Assembly: GCF_030695085.1 (NCBI RefSeq)
Contig: NZ_JAUYTS010000116.1
Location: 1 to 64,000, forward strand
From: Falsiroseomonas sp.
Lineage (GTDB): Bacteria; Pseudomonadota; Alphaproteobacteria; Acetobacterales; Acetobacteraceae
Length of the DNA stretch: 64,000 nucleotides
Reading direction: 5' to 3'
The notes under the pieces are model-generated. The model was not told the origin of the DNA and made no database searches. It saw only the letters and a program-made list of their open reading frames with translations. The position numbers and the translations under genes are program-made. This document shows positions 51,179-60,243 of this stretch, piece after piece. The first letter of the stretch is position 1; every line of letters starts with the position of its first letter.

Positions 51179-53266
51179 ATGCCGTCCATTTCGCGCTGGC
51201 CTTTCTCGAAGTGGCAAAGGCCTGCCAGCTATGTCTTCGCGCCGCTGATCCTCGCGCCACTGGCGGGCTGCGGCTACACCGTGCAACGCAGCGCAGAGGT
51301 CACCGCGAACCAGCAGGCGCTGGCCAACGCGCAGGCCACCGGCGGCACGCTGCGGCAGCGCGTCTCGGAACTCGAGGCGACGCTGACGCAGGAGCGCGCC
51401 GCCGCAGGCAACCTCGCCAGCCTGGAACAGCGCCTGCGCGAGGCCGATGGCGCCCTGGGCAGCGCCCAGCGCCGCCGCGCCGCCGCCGAGCAGGAGACCC
51501 GCCGCCTGCGCGCCCAGCTGGCGCAGGAGGAGGGCCAGCTGGCCAGCCTCCAGGGCCGCTCCGGCGAATTGCAGCAGACCACCACGCAGACCCAGGCCTC
51601 GTTGACCGAAGCCGAGGCACGCCTCGCCGGCCTGCGCAACGACGCCCAGGCCGCCGAGCGCCGCCTGGCGGAGTTGCGCAACCAGGCCGCCGCCCAGGAC
51701 AACCGCCTCACCTCGCTGGGTGAGCGCCGCGGCGCCGAGGAGCGCCGGCTCGCCACGCTGCAGGACCAGGCAGAGCAGTCCGAACGACGCCTCGCCACCC
51801 TGCGCGAGCAGGCCACGACGGAGGAGCGCCGCCTGGCGGAGCTGCGCCAGGGCGGCCAGGCCGCCGACCAGCGCCTCACCGGCTTGCGCGGCCAGGTTGC
51901 GGAAACCGAGGGTCGCCTCGGAACCCTGCGCGGCCAGACGCAGGCGGAGGACCAGCGCCTCGCCGGCTTGCGCAACCAGGTGGCGGAGACCGAGCGTCGC
52001 CTTGGTGGGCTGACGCAGCAGGCGCAGGCCGAGGACCAGCGCCTTGCCGGCCTCCGGGGCCGGCTGGCGGAGGAGGAACGCCGGCTCGGCGGTCTGCGCG
52101 ACCAGGGTCAGTCGGCCGACCAGCGCCTTGCCGGACTGCGCGACCAGGTGGGTGAGGCGGAACGCCGGCTGGCCGGGCTGCGCGAGGAATCGACCCGCGC
52201 GGAAGGCGCCCTCGGCGCGCTGCGCGAACAGGCGCAGGCGGAGGAGCGGCGCCTGGCGGGCCTGCGGGACTCCGCCGGCGGCGAGGACCGCCGGCTGGCG
52301 CAGCTGCGCGAGCAGGCGACGGCGGAGGCGCAGCGGCTGGAAGCGCTGCGTGGCAGCATCGCGAATGCGCAGCAGGCCCTGACGGAACGCCAGCAGGTCA
52401 CCGGCGAAACCGATCGTCGCCTGACTGGCCTGCGCGCCACGCTCGAGGAGGCTGAGCGCAGCCTGACCGAACGCCGCGCCGCCCTGGCGGAGGCCGAGCA
52501 GCGGCTGGGCCAGGTGACCCAGGCGGAGCGCGACACCACGGCGCGGCTTCGCACGGTGGAGACGCGCGTCGCGGAGCTGGACACCACGGTCACCGAACGC
52601 GAGCGCCGCCTCGCCGGGCTACGGGATTCGCTGGCCACCGCCGAGGCCGCGCTGGCCGAGCGCCGCGGGCAGGTGGAGCAGGCGCAGGCCGAACTCGACC
52701 GGTTGGGCACGGCGCGGGAGGAAGCTGCCGCCACCCTGCGCAGCCTGGAAGCCCGCAGCGCCGAGCTGCGCAACGAGGTCGGCGCTGCCGAACGGCGCCT
52801 CGCCGAATTGCGCAGCGGCACCGCGGCGGAGGAGCGCCGCCTGCAGACCGCGCGCGCCGAGGCGCAGGCCGCCGGCACCGACCTGCAATCCCGCCGCACG
52901 GAACTGGCCCAGGCCGAGGCCCGCCTCGCCGAGGCCAATCGTGCCAACGAGGCCGCCGGCACGCGCCTGCGGGAAATCACCCAGGGCACCGACGGCGCGC
53001 GGCAGGAACAGGCAAGGCTGCGCGACCAGGCGGAGACCCTACGCAGCGAGGTCGCGGCCATGGAGCGGCGGCGCCAGGAACTCGGCGCCGAGGTCGCAAC
53101 CCTGGAAGCCCGGCTGACGCAGCAGCGTCAGGAGCTGGCGCTGCTGGCGGTGCGCGTCTCGCGGGAACGCCAGGCGCTGGAGGTCCAGCCTTCCCGCACC
53201 GGCGCCGAGATGGCGCCCCGGCCGCGCGAGGGTGCCGGGCCAGACAGCGAGACCGTCAGGCAGTAG
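51179..53266 (+). CDS. Lipoprotein with 17 gapless 14-residue coiled-coil repeats
   Basis: The 695-residue product begins with a signal ([14 protein letters not shown]) whose lipobox LAGC puts the lipid on Cys31. Nearly all the rest is helical and rich in Arg, Glu, Ala and Leu. From residue 147 to 384 it repeats every 14 residues without a single insertion, 17 units of the form xRLAGLRxQxxAED (DNA 51617-52330, 42 bp per unit). Leu sits at positions 3 and 6, and small residues at 10 and 13. A less regular coiled coil follows to about residue 650. It could be a long periplasmic rod. Function unknown. ATG at 51161 is an alternative start. Its 3' end overlaps serS by 11 bases. Confidence 0.8.
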   Translation: MPSISRWPFSKWQRPASYVFAPLILAPLAGCGYTVQRSAEVTANQQALANAQATGGTLRQRVSELEATLTQERAAAGNLASLEQRLREADGALGSAQRRRAAAEQETRRLRAQLAQEEGQLASLQGRSGELQQTTTQTQASLTEAEARLAGLRNDAQAAERRLAELRNQAAAQDNRLTSLGERRGAEERRLATLQDQAEQSERRLATLREQATTEERRLAELRQGGQAADQRLTGLRGQVAETEGRLGTLRGQTQAEDQRLAGLRNQVAETERRLGGLTQQAQAEDQRLAGLRGRLAEEERRLGGLRDQGQSADQRLAGLRDQVGEAERRLAGLREESTRAEGALGALREQAQAEERRLAGLRDSAGGEDRRLAQLREQATAEAQRLEALRGSIANAQQALTERQQVTGETDRRLTGLRATLEEAERSLTERRAALAEAEQRLGQVTQAERDTTARLRTVETRVAELDTTVTERERRLAGLRDSLATAEAALAERRGQVEQAQAELDRLGTAREEAAATLRSLEARSAELRNEVGAAERRLAELRSGTAAEERRLQTARAEAQAAGTDLQSRRTELAQAEARLAEANRANEAAGTRLREITQGTDGARQEQARLRDQAETLRSEVAAMERRRQELGAEVATLEARLTQQRQELALLAVRVSRERQALEVQPSRTGAEMAPRPREGAGPDSETVRQ

Positions 53267-54533
53267 CGGGGCTGAGCACGCTCTGCCCGCCCATATAGGG
53301 GCGCAGCACCTCGGGGATGGCGATGCTGCCATCCTCCTCCTGGTGTGTCTCCAGCACCGCGATCAAGGCCCGGCCCACGGCCACGCCTGATCCGTTCAGC
53401 GTGTGCAGGAACTCGGTCCCCTTGCCGCCCGCCGGCCGGAACCGCGCATCCATGCGGCGCGCCTGGAAGTCCCGGCAGTTGGAGCAGGAGGAAATCTCGC
53501 GCCAGGCCTGCTGGCCGGGCAGCCAGACTTCCAGATCGTAGGTTTTGGCGGCGCTGAAGCCGGTATCGCCGGAGGCCAGCACGATGCGCCGCCAGACCAG
53601 GCCGAGCGCCGTCAGCACCCGCTCGGCGCAGGCCGTCATCCGCTCATGCTCGGCCTCGGACTGGTCGGGCAAGGTGATGGAGACCAGCTCCACCTTCGGG
53701 AACTGGTGCTGGCGCAGCATGCCGCGCGTGTCCCGCCCGGCGGAGCCCGCTTCCGAGCGGAAGCAGGGCGACAGCGCGGCGAGCCGCATCGGCAGCGCCG
53801 GCTCGGCCAGGATGTCGCCGCGCACGATATTGGTCAGCGGCACCTCCGCCGTCGGGATCAGCCAGCGACCATCCGTGGTGGCGAACAGGTCTTCCTTGAA
53901 TTTCGGCAGTTGGCCAGTGCCGTACATGGTGGCGTCGTTCACCAGCAGCGGCACGCTGGCCTCGGTATAGCCGTGCTCATCGACGTGCAGGTTCAGCATC
54001 CACTGGCCAAGCGCGCGTTCCAGCCGCGCCAGCGGACCGCGCAGCATGGTGAAGCGGGCGCCGGCGAGCTTGGCGGCGGTGGCGAAATCCATGCCGAAGG
54101 CCTCGCCCAGCTCGAAATGCTGGCGCGGCGTGAAGGGGTAGTCGCGCGGGCTGCCCTGGGTGTGCAGCACGACATTGGCCGATTCGTCCGCACCCTCCGG
54201 CACATCGGCTGCCAGCAGGTTCGGCAGGGCCGCCAGCAATGCGTCGCGCGCCTCCTCATGCACTTCCGGCGTGGCCGCGGCGGCGGCGTCCATGGCGGCC
54301 TTCACCTCAGCCTTCAGGCGATCCGCCAGCGCTGCGTCGCCGGCCTTCATGGCGGCACCGATCTGACGGGACAGCTCGTTGCGGGTGGTCTGCGCGGCCT
54401 GCACCAGGCGCACCGCCTCGACCCGCAGATCATCGAGGCGCAGCGCCTCCGCCGCCGCGGGCGGCAGGGACCGCCGGGCGAGGCCCGCGTCGAAGGCTTC
54501 GGGGTTGGCGCGAACCGACTTGATGTCGTGCAT
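53256..54533 (-). CDS. serS: Seryl-tRNA synthetase
   Basis: This 425-residue class II synthetase charges tRNA-Ser. The N-terminal coiled-coil arm (about residues 30-100) precedes the catalytic core, with [18 protein letters not shown] (TAEVPLTN, serine site), [24 protein letters not shown] (motif 2) and [21 protein letters not shown] (motif 3). Length is normal. It is the last gene of the run scpA-scpB-ABC-tatB-tatC-serS. It converges on the repeat lipoprotein with an 11-base overlap. Confidence 0.97.
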   Translation of the reverse strand: MHDIKSVRANPEAFDAGLARRSLPPAAAEALRLDDLRVEAVRLVQAAQTTRNELSRQIGAAMKAGDAALADRLKAEVKAAMDAAAAATPEVHEEARDALLAALPNLLAADVPEGADESANVVLHTQGSPRDYPFTPRQHFELGEAFGMDFATAAKLAGARFTMLRGPLARLERALGQWMLNLHVDEHGYTEASVPLLVNDATMYGTGQLPKFKEDLFATTDGRWLIPTAEVPLTNIVRGDILAEPALPMRLAALSPCFRSEAGSAGRDTRGMLRQHQFPKVELVSITLPDQSEAEHERMTACAERVLTALGLVWRRIVLASGDTGFSAAKTYDLEVWLPGQQAWREISSCSNCRDFQARRMDARFRPAGGKGTEFLHTLNGSGVAVGRALIAVLETHQEEDGSIAIPEVLRPYMGGQSVLSPATA

Positions 54534-54543
54534 GGAACTGGAC

Positions 54544-54567
54544 CTGAGCGCGTGGTGTGGCGCTCAG
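54544..54567 (-). promoter_or_regulatory. Hairpin in the tatC-serS intergenic region
   Basis: CTGAGCGC at 54544-54551 and GCGCTCAG at 54560-54567 are perfect 8-bp arms with an 8-base loop. They lie 10 bases before the serS ATG and 44 bases after the tatC stop. It is either a weak terminator of tatC or a leader structure of serS. Confidence 0.45.
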
Positions 54568-54611
54568 CGGCTAAGCCAGAGTGGCGGGTCCGTCAATCAA
54601 GCCCCGGCCAC

Positions 54612-55403
54612 TCAGGTCTCCGTCGCGCCCTTCTTCTTGCGCCCCATCCAGACCGCCGCCCAGATCGAAATCTCGTAGAGCAGGATCATCGGTACGGCGA
54701 GGCCGATCTGGCTGATGATGTCCGGCGGCGTGATGATGGCGGCGACGACGAACATGCCGACGATGGCGTAGCGCCGCCCCTTCCGCAGCCCATCGACCGA
54801 GACGATGCCCACGCGCGCCAGCAGGGTCAGCAGCACCGGCAGCTGGAAGGCGATGCCGAAGGCCAGGATCATGTGCATGACCAGCGAGAGATACTCGCTG
54901 ACCTTGGCTTCCAGCTGGATGGCCACCGTGCCGGCATCGGCCGGCGTTTCGAAGCTGATGAAGAAGCTCCAGGCCATCGGGAAGATGAAATAATAGGCCA
55001 GCGCCGCGCCCATCACGAACAGGAAGGGCGAGATCACCAGGAACGGGGTGATCGCGCTTTTCTCGCTTTTGTAGAGGCCGGGCGCGATGAACAGCCAAAG
55101 CTGCGTCGCCCACATCGGGAAGCTGAAGAAGGTGGCACCGAAGAAGGCGACCTTCAGGTAGGTGAAGAAGGCCTCATACAGCGCCGTGAAGATCATCCGG
55201 CGCTCGCCCATGCCCTGGGCCTGGAGGATGTCCGCCAGTGGCGCGGCGAGGAAGCCGTAGAGCTGGCGGGAGAAGTAATAGCAGACCGCAAAGGCGATGA
55301 TGAAGGCGCCGACCGACCACATGAGCCGCGTTCGCAGCTCCATGAGGTGCTCGACCAGGGGCATCGGCTTGTCGTTGATTTCGTCGGTCGGATCACGCGG
55401 CAC
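54612..55403 (-). CDS. tatC: Sec-independent protein translocase TatC
   Basis: This 263-residue polytopic membrane protein is the twin-arginine signal receptor. It has the N-terminal MPLVEHLMELRTRLMWSVG (conserved Glu), PMWATQLWLFIAPGLYKSEK with FLFVMGAALAYYFIFPMAWSFF after it, and six membrane spans to PMILLYEISIWAAVWM. The basic tail GRKKKG follows. It is 18 bases downstream of tatB. Confidence 0.96.
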   Translation of the reverse strand: MPRDPTDEINDKPMPLVEHLMELRTRLMWSVGAFIIAFAVCYYFSRQLYGFLAAPLADILQAQGMGERRMIFTALYEAFFTYLKVAFFGATFFSFPMWATQLWLFIAPGLYKSEKSAITPFLVISPFLFVMGAALAYYFIFPMAWSFFISFETPADAGTVAIQLEAKVSEYLSLVMHMILAFGIAFQLPVLLTLLARVGIVSVDGLRKGRRYAIVGMFVVAAIITPPDIISQIGLAVPMILLYEISIWAAVWMGRKKKGATET

Positions 55404-55421
55404 GGTGGGGGGATCCGTATG

Positions 55422-55967
55422 TCAGGAGGCGGAGGTGCCGGAAGGCGGCACGAATGCGGGCGCCGAAACAGGGGCCGGCGGCGGAGTGGCCGGGCTCGCC
55501 ACCACGGGCGCGGGCGGCGGGATGGCGCCGGGCGGGATGAAGGCGGGCGGCACGAAGGCCGGGGCCGGCGGGCCGGCGGCAGGCGCGGGTTCGGCGGGCG
55601 GCGGTGTCACCTCCGCCCCATGCACCGGCGGCGGAATATCGGCCGAGGGCGAGAAGGCATCGCGCAGCGGATTGCCGATCGGGTCCTCGGTGAAGGTCTT
55701 GCGGATCGAGCCGTCCTTGTCGATTTCCTTTTCGACCATGTCCCGCACATTGAAGCTGCGGATTTCGTTGATCTGGTTGCGCACGTCTTCCAGCTTCGCC
55801 TCGCGCACCACCTCATCCACCTGGCCCTGGAACTCCCCGGCCATGCGACGCAGCTTCTGGATGCCCTTGGCGATGCCGCGCACGGCATCCGGCAGGTCCT
55901 TGGGGCCAATGATGACCACAGCGACCACGGCGATCAACGCGAGTTCGGTCCAATCGAGACCCAGCAT
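55422..55967 (-). CDS. tatB: Sec-independent protein translocase TatB
   Basis: This 181-residue protein has the TatB N-terminus MLGLDWTELALIAVVAVVII then GPKDLPDAVRGIAKG (single helix, Glu8, hinge GPKDLP) and an amphipathic helix to about residue 80. An unstructured Pro/Ala-rich tail of about 75 residues follows. TatB passes substrates from TatC to TatA. In most Alphaproteobacteria tatA lies directly upstream; here an ABC ATPase gene occupies that place. Confidence 0.93.
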   Translation of the reverse strand: MLGLDWTELALIAVVAVVIIGPKDLPDAVRGIAKGIQKLRRMAGEFQGQVDEVVREAKLEDVRNQINEIRSFNVRDMVEKEIDKDGSIRKTFTEDPIGNPLRDAFSPSADIPPPVHGAEVTPPPAEPAPAAGPPAPAFVPPAFIPPGAIPPPAPVVASPATPPPAPVSAPAFVPPSGTSAS

Positions 55968-56071
55968 GAATCCTCATCCCCGACGCCATGCGGCATGCCG
56001 GCCTGCGGGCCAGTCCCGTTAGCAGGATCGCCGCGTCACGCCAATCCGGCGGTGGCCGCCACCCACGCTAT

Positions 56072-57139
56072 CTAGGGAGCCTCCGGTGGAAATACGAAGG
56101 CCCGTTCCGGGTCCATCGCCACCGTCACGCGGTCCCCACGGCTCAACCAGGCCCCTGGCGGCAGTCTTGCATGCAAATGCAGCAACCCGCCCTGCCCGTC
56201 CGCCACCGCCAGATGCACCAGCGTGGTGGCGCCCAGCAGGCGGCAGGCCTCGACTTCCGCGCTGGTGCCCAGATTCGAATCGGGCGGCAGCAGGCGCAGC
56301 CCTTCCGGCCGCAGCAGCACCTCCACCGCGCCACCTTCGGCCGCCGGCGCCGGTTCGCGCGGCTTCACCGGGCCGATCGGGGTTTCCGCCAGCCCGTCGC
56401 GGATGATGCCGGGCAGGCGGTTGACCTCGCCCAGGAAGGTGGCGACGAATTGCGACATCGGCGAGAGATACAGGGCGGAAGGCGGGCCAAGCTGTTCGAT
56501 CCGCCCGGCATTCATCAATGCGATGCGGTCGGCCATGAACATCGCCTCCTCCGCATCATGGGTCACGATCAGCGTGGCGATGCCGGCTTCCTGCAACACA
56601 TGCAGCGTATCGTCGCGCACCTGCTCACGCAGGCGGGCATCCAGGCTGGCGAAGGCTTCGTCCAGCAGCAGCACGGCCGGGCGTGGCGCCAGCGCGCGGG
56701 CCAGCGCCACGCGCTGCTGCTGCCCGCCCGAGAGCATATGCGGCCAGGAACTGGCGAAGGCTTCCAGCCCGACGCGCGCCAGCGCATCCATGATCCGCCA
56801 CTTGCGCTGCCCGCGCGGCACGAAGCGCAGGCCGAAGGCGACATTCTCCTCCACCGTCAGATGCGGGAACAGCGCGTAGTCCTGGAAGACGAAGCCCACT
56901 CCGCGCGCCTCGGGCGGGGTTTCCCGCCCCGGCTCGGCGATGAGCTGCCCATCCAGCGTGATGCGCCCCTGCTGCAACGGCTCCAGCCCCGAGGCCAGGC
57001 GCAGCAGCGTGGTCTTGCCGCAGCCGGATGGGCCGAGCAGGCAAAGAATCTCGCCCGGCCCGACCTCCAGATCCAGATGCCGCAGCACCATCCCGCGTTC
57101 CGGGTAGTGATGCGATACGCCTTCGAATCGGATGCTCAT
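56072..57139 (-). CDS. ABC transporter ATP-binding protein (Fe3+/polyamine type)
   Basis: This 355-residue ATPase has Walker A GPSGCGKTTLLRLASGLE near residue 36, FVFQDYALFPHLTVEENVAF, signature LSGGQQQRVALARAL, Walker B VLLLDEAFASLDARLREQV and the switch His in IVTHDAEEAMFMADR. A TOBE/OB regulatory domain follows from about residue 240 (VEVLLRPEGLRLLPPD). The layout is of FbpC/PotA/CysA importers. No permease or binding protein is near. It overlaps scpB by four bases and lies between scpB and tatB, where tatA is usual, so it appears inserted. DEAF replaces the common DEPF in Walker B. Confidence 0.87.
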   Translation of the reverse strand: MSIRFEGVSHHYPERGMVLRHLDLEVGPGEILCLLGPSGCGKTTLLRLASGLEPLQQGRITLDGQLIAEPGRETPPEARGVGFVFQDYALFPHLTVEENVAFGLRFVPRGQRKWRIMDALARVGLEAFASSWPHMLSGGQQQRVALARALAPRPAVLLLDEAFASLDARLREQVRDDTLHVLQEAGIATLIVTHDAEEAMFMADRIALMNAGRIEQLGPPSALYLSPMSQFVATFLGEVNRLPGIIRDGLAETPIGPVKPREPAPAAEGGAVEVLLRPEGLRLLPPDSNLGTSAEVEACRLLGATTLVHLAVADGQGGLLHLHARLPPGAWLSRGDRVTVAMDPERAFVFPPEAP

Positions 57140-57762
57140 CCGGCTGGGCTGTCCCCGGGTTGCGTGGCTTGCAACGGGGCCACGGCCTCGCCGCTGACCA
57201 GCTCCTCCCGCCGCGGCAGGTCGCGCAGGGATTTCAGGCCGAATTGTTCCAGGAAGCGCGGCGTGGTGCCCCACAGCGTCGGGCGGCCCGGCACTTCCTT
57301 GTGGCCACGGGGTGCCACCAGGCCGTGGTCCAGCAGCGCCTCCAGCGTCGCCTGGGCCAGGCTGGCGCCGCGAATTTCCTCGATCTCGGCGCGGGTGCAG
57401 GGCTGGTGCCAGGCGATCACCGCCAGCGCCTCCATCGCCGCGCGCGGCAGGCGGCGCGGCACCTCCACCACCCGGGTCAGCGCGGCGGCGAGGTCGGGCG
57501 CGGTGCGCAGCACGAAGCCGCCGCCGGTTTCCACCAGCACCACGCCGCGGCCCTCCAGCGCATAGCCCAATTCGCGCAGCACCGCGGCCGCATCCTCCCC
57601 TTCCGCCAGCAGGGACTGCAGGCGGGCCGGGGCAACGGGGCGGTCGGAGGCAAACAGCAACGCCTCGGCCAGCCGCAACGCGGCGGCGCTGACGGCGGGC
57701 TCCGGGCTGGCCTTGGGCAGTTCCTCGCCGGGCTGGTCTTCATCAGGCGGCGCGGACATCAT
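57136..57762 (-). CDS. scpB: Segregation and condensation protein B
   Basis: This 208-residue partner of SMC-ScpA in chromosome organisation has two winged-helix domains: LRLAEALLFASDRPVAPARL near residue 30, and PRRLPRAAMEALAVIAWHQP with CTRAEIEEIRGASLAQATLE after it. RPTLWGTTPRFLEQFGLKSL is the ScpB C-terminal signature. It overlaps the scpA stop by 20 bases and the ABC ATPase start by four, so all three are coupled. Confidence 0.94.
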   Translation of the reverse strand: MMSAPPDEDQPGEELPKASPEPAVSAAALRLAEALLFASDRPVAPARLQSLLAEGEDAAAVLRELGYALEGRGVVLVETGGGFVLRTAPDLAAALTRVVEVPRRLPRAAMEALAVIAWHQPCTRAEIEEIRGASLAQATLEALLDHGLVAPRGHKEVPGRPTLWGTTPRFLEQFGLKSLRDLPRREELVSGEAVAPLQATQPGDSPAG

Positions 57763-58513
57763 CCGCCTTCTCCGCGCGTTCGGCCTTGCGCAGCAGAATG
57801 GGCCCGAAGGCGCGGTCCTGGCGCAGATCGAGATTGCCGCCGCGCGCCATTTCCAGGCTGGCGATCAGCGTGCTGGCCAGGGCGGCGCGGCGTTCCACCG
57901 TATCCAGGTCACCGGCTTCCGGCAGGAAGCGTTGCAGCACCGCCCAGCTCGGCAGGTCGCCCAGCACCTGGGTCAGCCGGGCCAGCGCGTCCTGCACGCT
58001 CCACAGCCGGCGCGGCTTCGGGCGGTAGGGGCGCAGGGCCATGGCCCGGCGGCGGCCGGCGACATAGGCCTGGCACAGCGCCGCGAGGTCGGCGCGCAGA
58101 CCCGAACGATCCTCGACCTTCAGGTTCTCCGGCGCGCCACGGCCGAACACGTCCCGGCCGAGCTGCGGCCGCTGGCCGAGCCAGGCGGCGCCGATGCGCA
58201 TCGCCTCCAGCTCCGCCAGCCGGTCGGTCAGGCGCAGGGCCAGGGCTTCCGGGTCTTCCTCCGGCCCCGCTTCCTCCTTCGGCAGCAGCAGGCGGGATTT
58301 CAGCCAGGCGAGCCAGGCGGCCATCACCAGCCATTCGGCCTGCAATTCCAGCCGCATGCCGCGCGCCCGGTCGATCACCGCCAGATACTGGTCCACCAGG
58401 GCCACGATGGAGATGCCGGCGAGGTCCAGCTTCTGGGCGCGTGCCAGGTCCAGCAGCAGGTCCAGCGGGCCTTCATAGCCATCGAGACGCAGATGCAGCA
58501 CCGGGTCGGTCAC
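57743..58513 (-). CDS. scpA: Segregation and condensation protein A
   Basis: This 256-residue kleisin subunit bridges the SMC heads. The N-terminus LRLDGYEGPLDLLLDLARAQ then KLDLAGISIVALVDQYLAVI, EWLVMAAWLAWLKSRLLLP and a C-terminal ASTLIASLEMARGGNLDLRQ region are characteristic. Length is normal. It overlaps the upstream site-2 protease gene by four bases and scpB by 20. Confidence 0.95.
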   Translation of the reverse strand: MTDPVLHLRLDGYEGPLDLLLDLARAQKLDLAGISIVALVDQYLAVIDRARGMRLELQAEWLVMAAWLAWLKSRLLLPKEEAGPEEDPEALALRLTDRLAELEAMRIGAAWLGQRPQLGRDVFGRGAPENLKVEDRSGLRADLAALCQAYVAGRRRAMALRPYRPKPRRLWSVQDALARLTQVLGDLPSWAVLQRFLPEAGDLDTVERRAALASTLIASLEMARGGNLDLRQDRAFGPILLRKAERAEKADDVRAA

Positions 58514-59208
58514 AGCGCCCCTCCATGGCCGGTCAACGCAAAGATCGCCTGGAGCACCGGCAGCGCCACCGACCGCAGCAGCATCCGCAGCGGGTCGAAT
58601 CCAGGCACCAGGTAGGGTACCAGGAAAATCAGCCCGATGACGATGAGAAGCCCGAATCGCTCCGTGCTCGCCACCACCCGGGCCAGCGGCGCCGGCAGGA
58701 TGCCGACCAGGATGCGCCCGCCATCCAGCGGCGGAATCGGCAGCAGGTTGAAGCAGGCGAGAATCACGTTGTAGAGCATCGACAGGGCGAAGAACTGCAG
58801 CACCCAGTCCAGCGCCGCATCCGGCACCACGCCGCCGGAGGCCGTCACCAGATGCGCGCCGAAGCCGAAGCCGATGGCGAGGGCGAAGTTGATGGCCGGC
58901 CCGGCGGCGGCGACCAGCACCATGCCCCAGCGCGGATTGTACAGCCGCCAGAAATCCACCGGCACCGGTTTGGCCCAGCCGAACATCGCCTCCACCCGCC
59001 CGATGGTCAGAAGCTGGGTTACCAGCAGGATGCCGGGCACCAGCACAGTGCCGACAGGGTCCACATGCCGCAGCGGGTTCAGGCTGACCCGGCCGAGCAG
59101 ATAGGCCGTGTCATCGCCCAAGGCGCGCGCGGCGAAGCCATGCGCCGCCTCATGCAGGGTGATGGCGAGAATGGCGGCGAGGGCGATCGCCGTGATGTCG
59201 GCGATCAC
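58510..59208 (-). CDS. Site-2 protease family (M50) membrane metalloprotease
   Basis: This 232-residue protein is a short intramembrane zinc protease of the YwhC/M50B branch. It has HEAAHGFAARALGDDTA with the zinc motif HExxH near residue 22, and NLLPIPPLDGGRILVGILP with the third ligand Asp near residue 165. About five hydrophobic segments fit the fold. There is no PDZ domain, so it is not RseP. It is a constant neighbour of scpA in this lineage and overlaps nagZ by four bases. Confidence 0.9.
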   Translation of the reverse strand: MIADITAIALAAILAITLHEAAHGFAARALGDDTAYLLGRVSLNPLRHVDPVGTVLVPGILLVTQLLTIGRVEAMFGWAKPVPVDFWRLYNPRWGMVLVAAAGPAINFALAIGFGFGAHLVTASGGVVPDAALDWVLQFFALSMLYNVILACFNLLPIPPLDGGRILVGILPAPLARVVASTERFGLLIVIGLIFLVPYLVPGFDPLRMLLRSVALPVLQAIFALTGHGGAL

Positions 59209-60236
59209 GCGAAGGCCGGCCCGGTCATATAGGATCGGGTGGCGAGCAACCGGTCTCGGATCAGCGCCAGCAGATCGGGGTCCACCACCCGGCGGTTGGC
59301 GAGCATCTCGCTGCGCGCGCGATTCATCCGCCGCGCGGCGTCATCGGACAGGACCGGGCAGGCCGCCAGCAGCGCGGCAGTTTCCGCCAGCACCCCGGTG
59401 CAGTGCAGCGCCAGGTCGCAGCCGGCCGCCATGGTGGCGCCGGCCAGGTCGTTCGCGAGTCCCGCCATCGCCCCCATCGCCAGATCATCCGAGACCAGCA
59501 CGCCGTCGAAGCCGATCTCGCCGCGGATCACATCGCGGATCAGGCCGGGCGACAGCGTCGCCGGAAGCGCCGCATCCAGCGCGTCGTACAGGATATGCGC
59601 CGTCATCGCCCACAGCCCCACCCCGCCATCGGGCGCCGCCAGCGCCCGGAAGGGTTCGAGGTCCGCCGCCAGCGTGGCGCGGTCCGCGGTGACGCGGGGC
59701 AGCGATTCGTGGCTGTCCACCTCCGCCCGGCCATGGCCGGGGATGTGCTTGACCACCGGGATGCAGCCGGCCTGTTGCAGCCCGCGCACCCAGGCGGCGC
59801 CAAGGCGTGCCACCTCCGCCGGGCGGGCGGAGAAGGCGCGGTCGCCGATCACGTCATGCGCGCCGGGCAGTCGCAGATCGAGCACCGGGGCGCAGACCAC
59901 ATCCAGCCCGATCGCGGCGCATTCCAGTCCGAGCAGCGTGGCATTGGCCTCCGCCGCCATGGAGGGGGCATCCTCGAACAGCGCGGCGGCGGGAAAGTCG
60001 GGCCAATGCGGCGGGCGCAGCCGGGCGACGCGGCCACCTTCCTGGTCCACCAGGATCGGCGCCTCCGCCCCCAGTTCATGCCGCAAGGCGGCCGTCAGCG
60101 CGGCCACCTGGTTCGGGGTTTCCACATTGCGGCGGAACAGGATGGCGCCGGCGGGGCGGTGCTGCCGGAACAGCGCCGCTTCCTCCGCCGACAGGCTGGT
60201 GCCGGCGATGCCGATGATGGCGGCCTTGGGAGTCAT
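59205..60236 (-). CDS. nagZ: Beta-N-acetylhexosaminidase
   Basis: This 343-residue GH3 enzyme removes GlcNAc from anhydromuropeptides during cell-wall recycling. It has ILVDQEGGRVARLRPPHWPD near residue 61, CAPVLDLRLPGAHDVIGDRA, the diagnostic VVKHIPGHGRAEVDSHESLP at 161-180 (acid/base His-Asp region) and the nucleophile Asp in GVLVSDDLAMGAM. The ATG at 60236 sits after the SPOR gene stop; an in-frame ATG 10 codons up would overlap it. It is translationally linked to the S2P gene. Confidence 0.94.
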   Translation of the reverse strand: MTPKAAIIGIAGTSLSAEEAALFRQHRPAGAILFRRNVETPNQVAALTAALRHELGAEAPILVDQEGGRVARLRPPHWPDFPAAALFEDAPSMAAEANATLLGLECAAIGLDVVCAPVLDLRLPGAHDVIGDRAFSARPAEVARLGAAWVRGLQQAGCIPVVKHIPGHGRAEVDSHESLPRVTADRATLAADLEPFRALAAPDGGVGLWAMTAHILYDALDAALPATLSPGLIRDVIRGEIGFDGVLVSDDLAMGAMAGLANDLAGATMAAGCDLALHCTGVLAETAALLAACPVLSDDAARRMNRARSEMLANRRVVDPDLLALIRDRLLATRSYMTGPAFA

Positions 60237-60243
60237 CTGGTGC

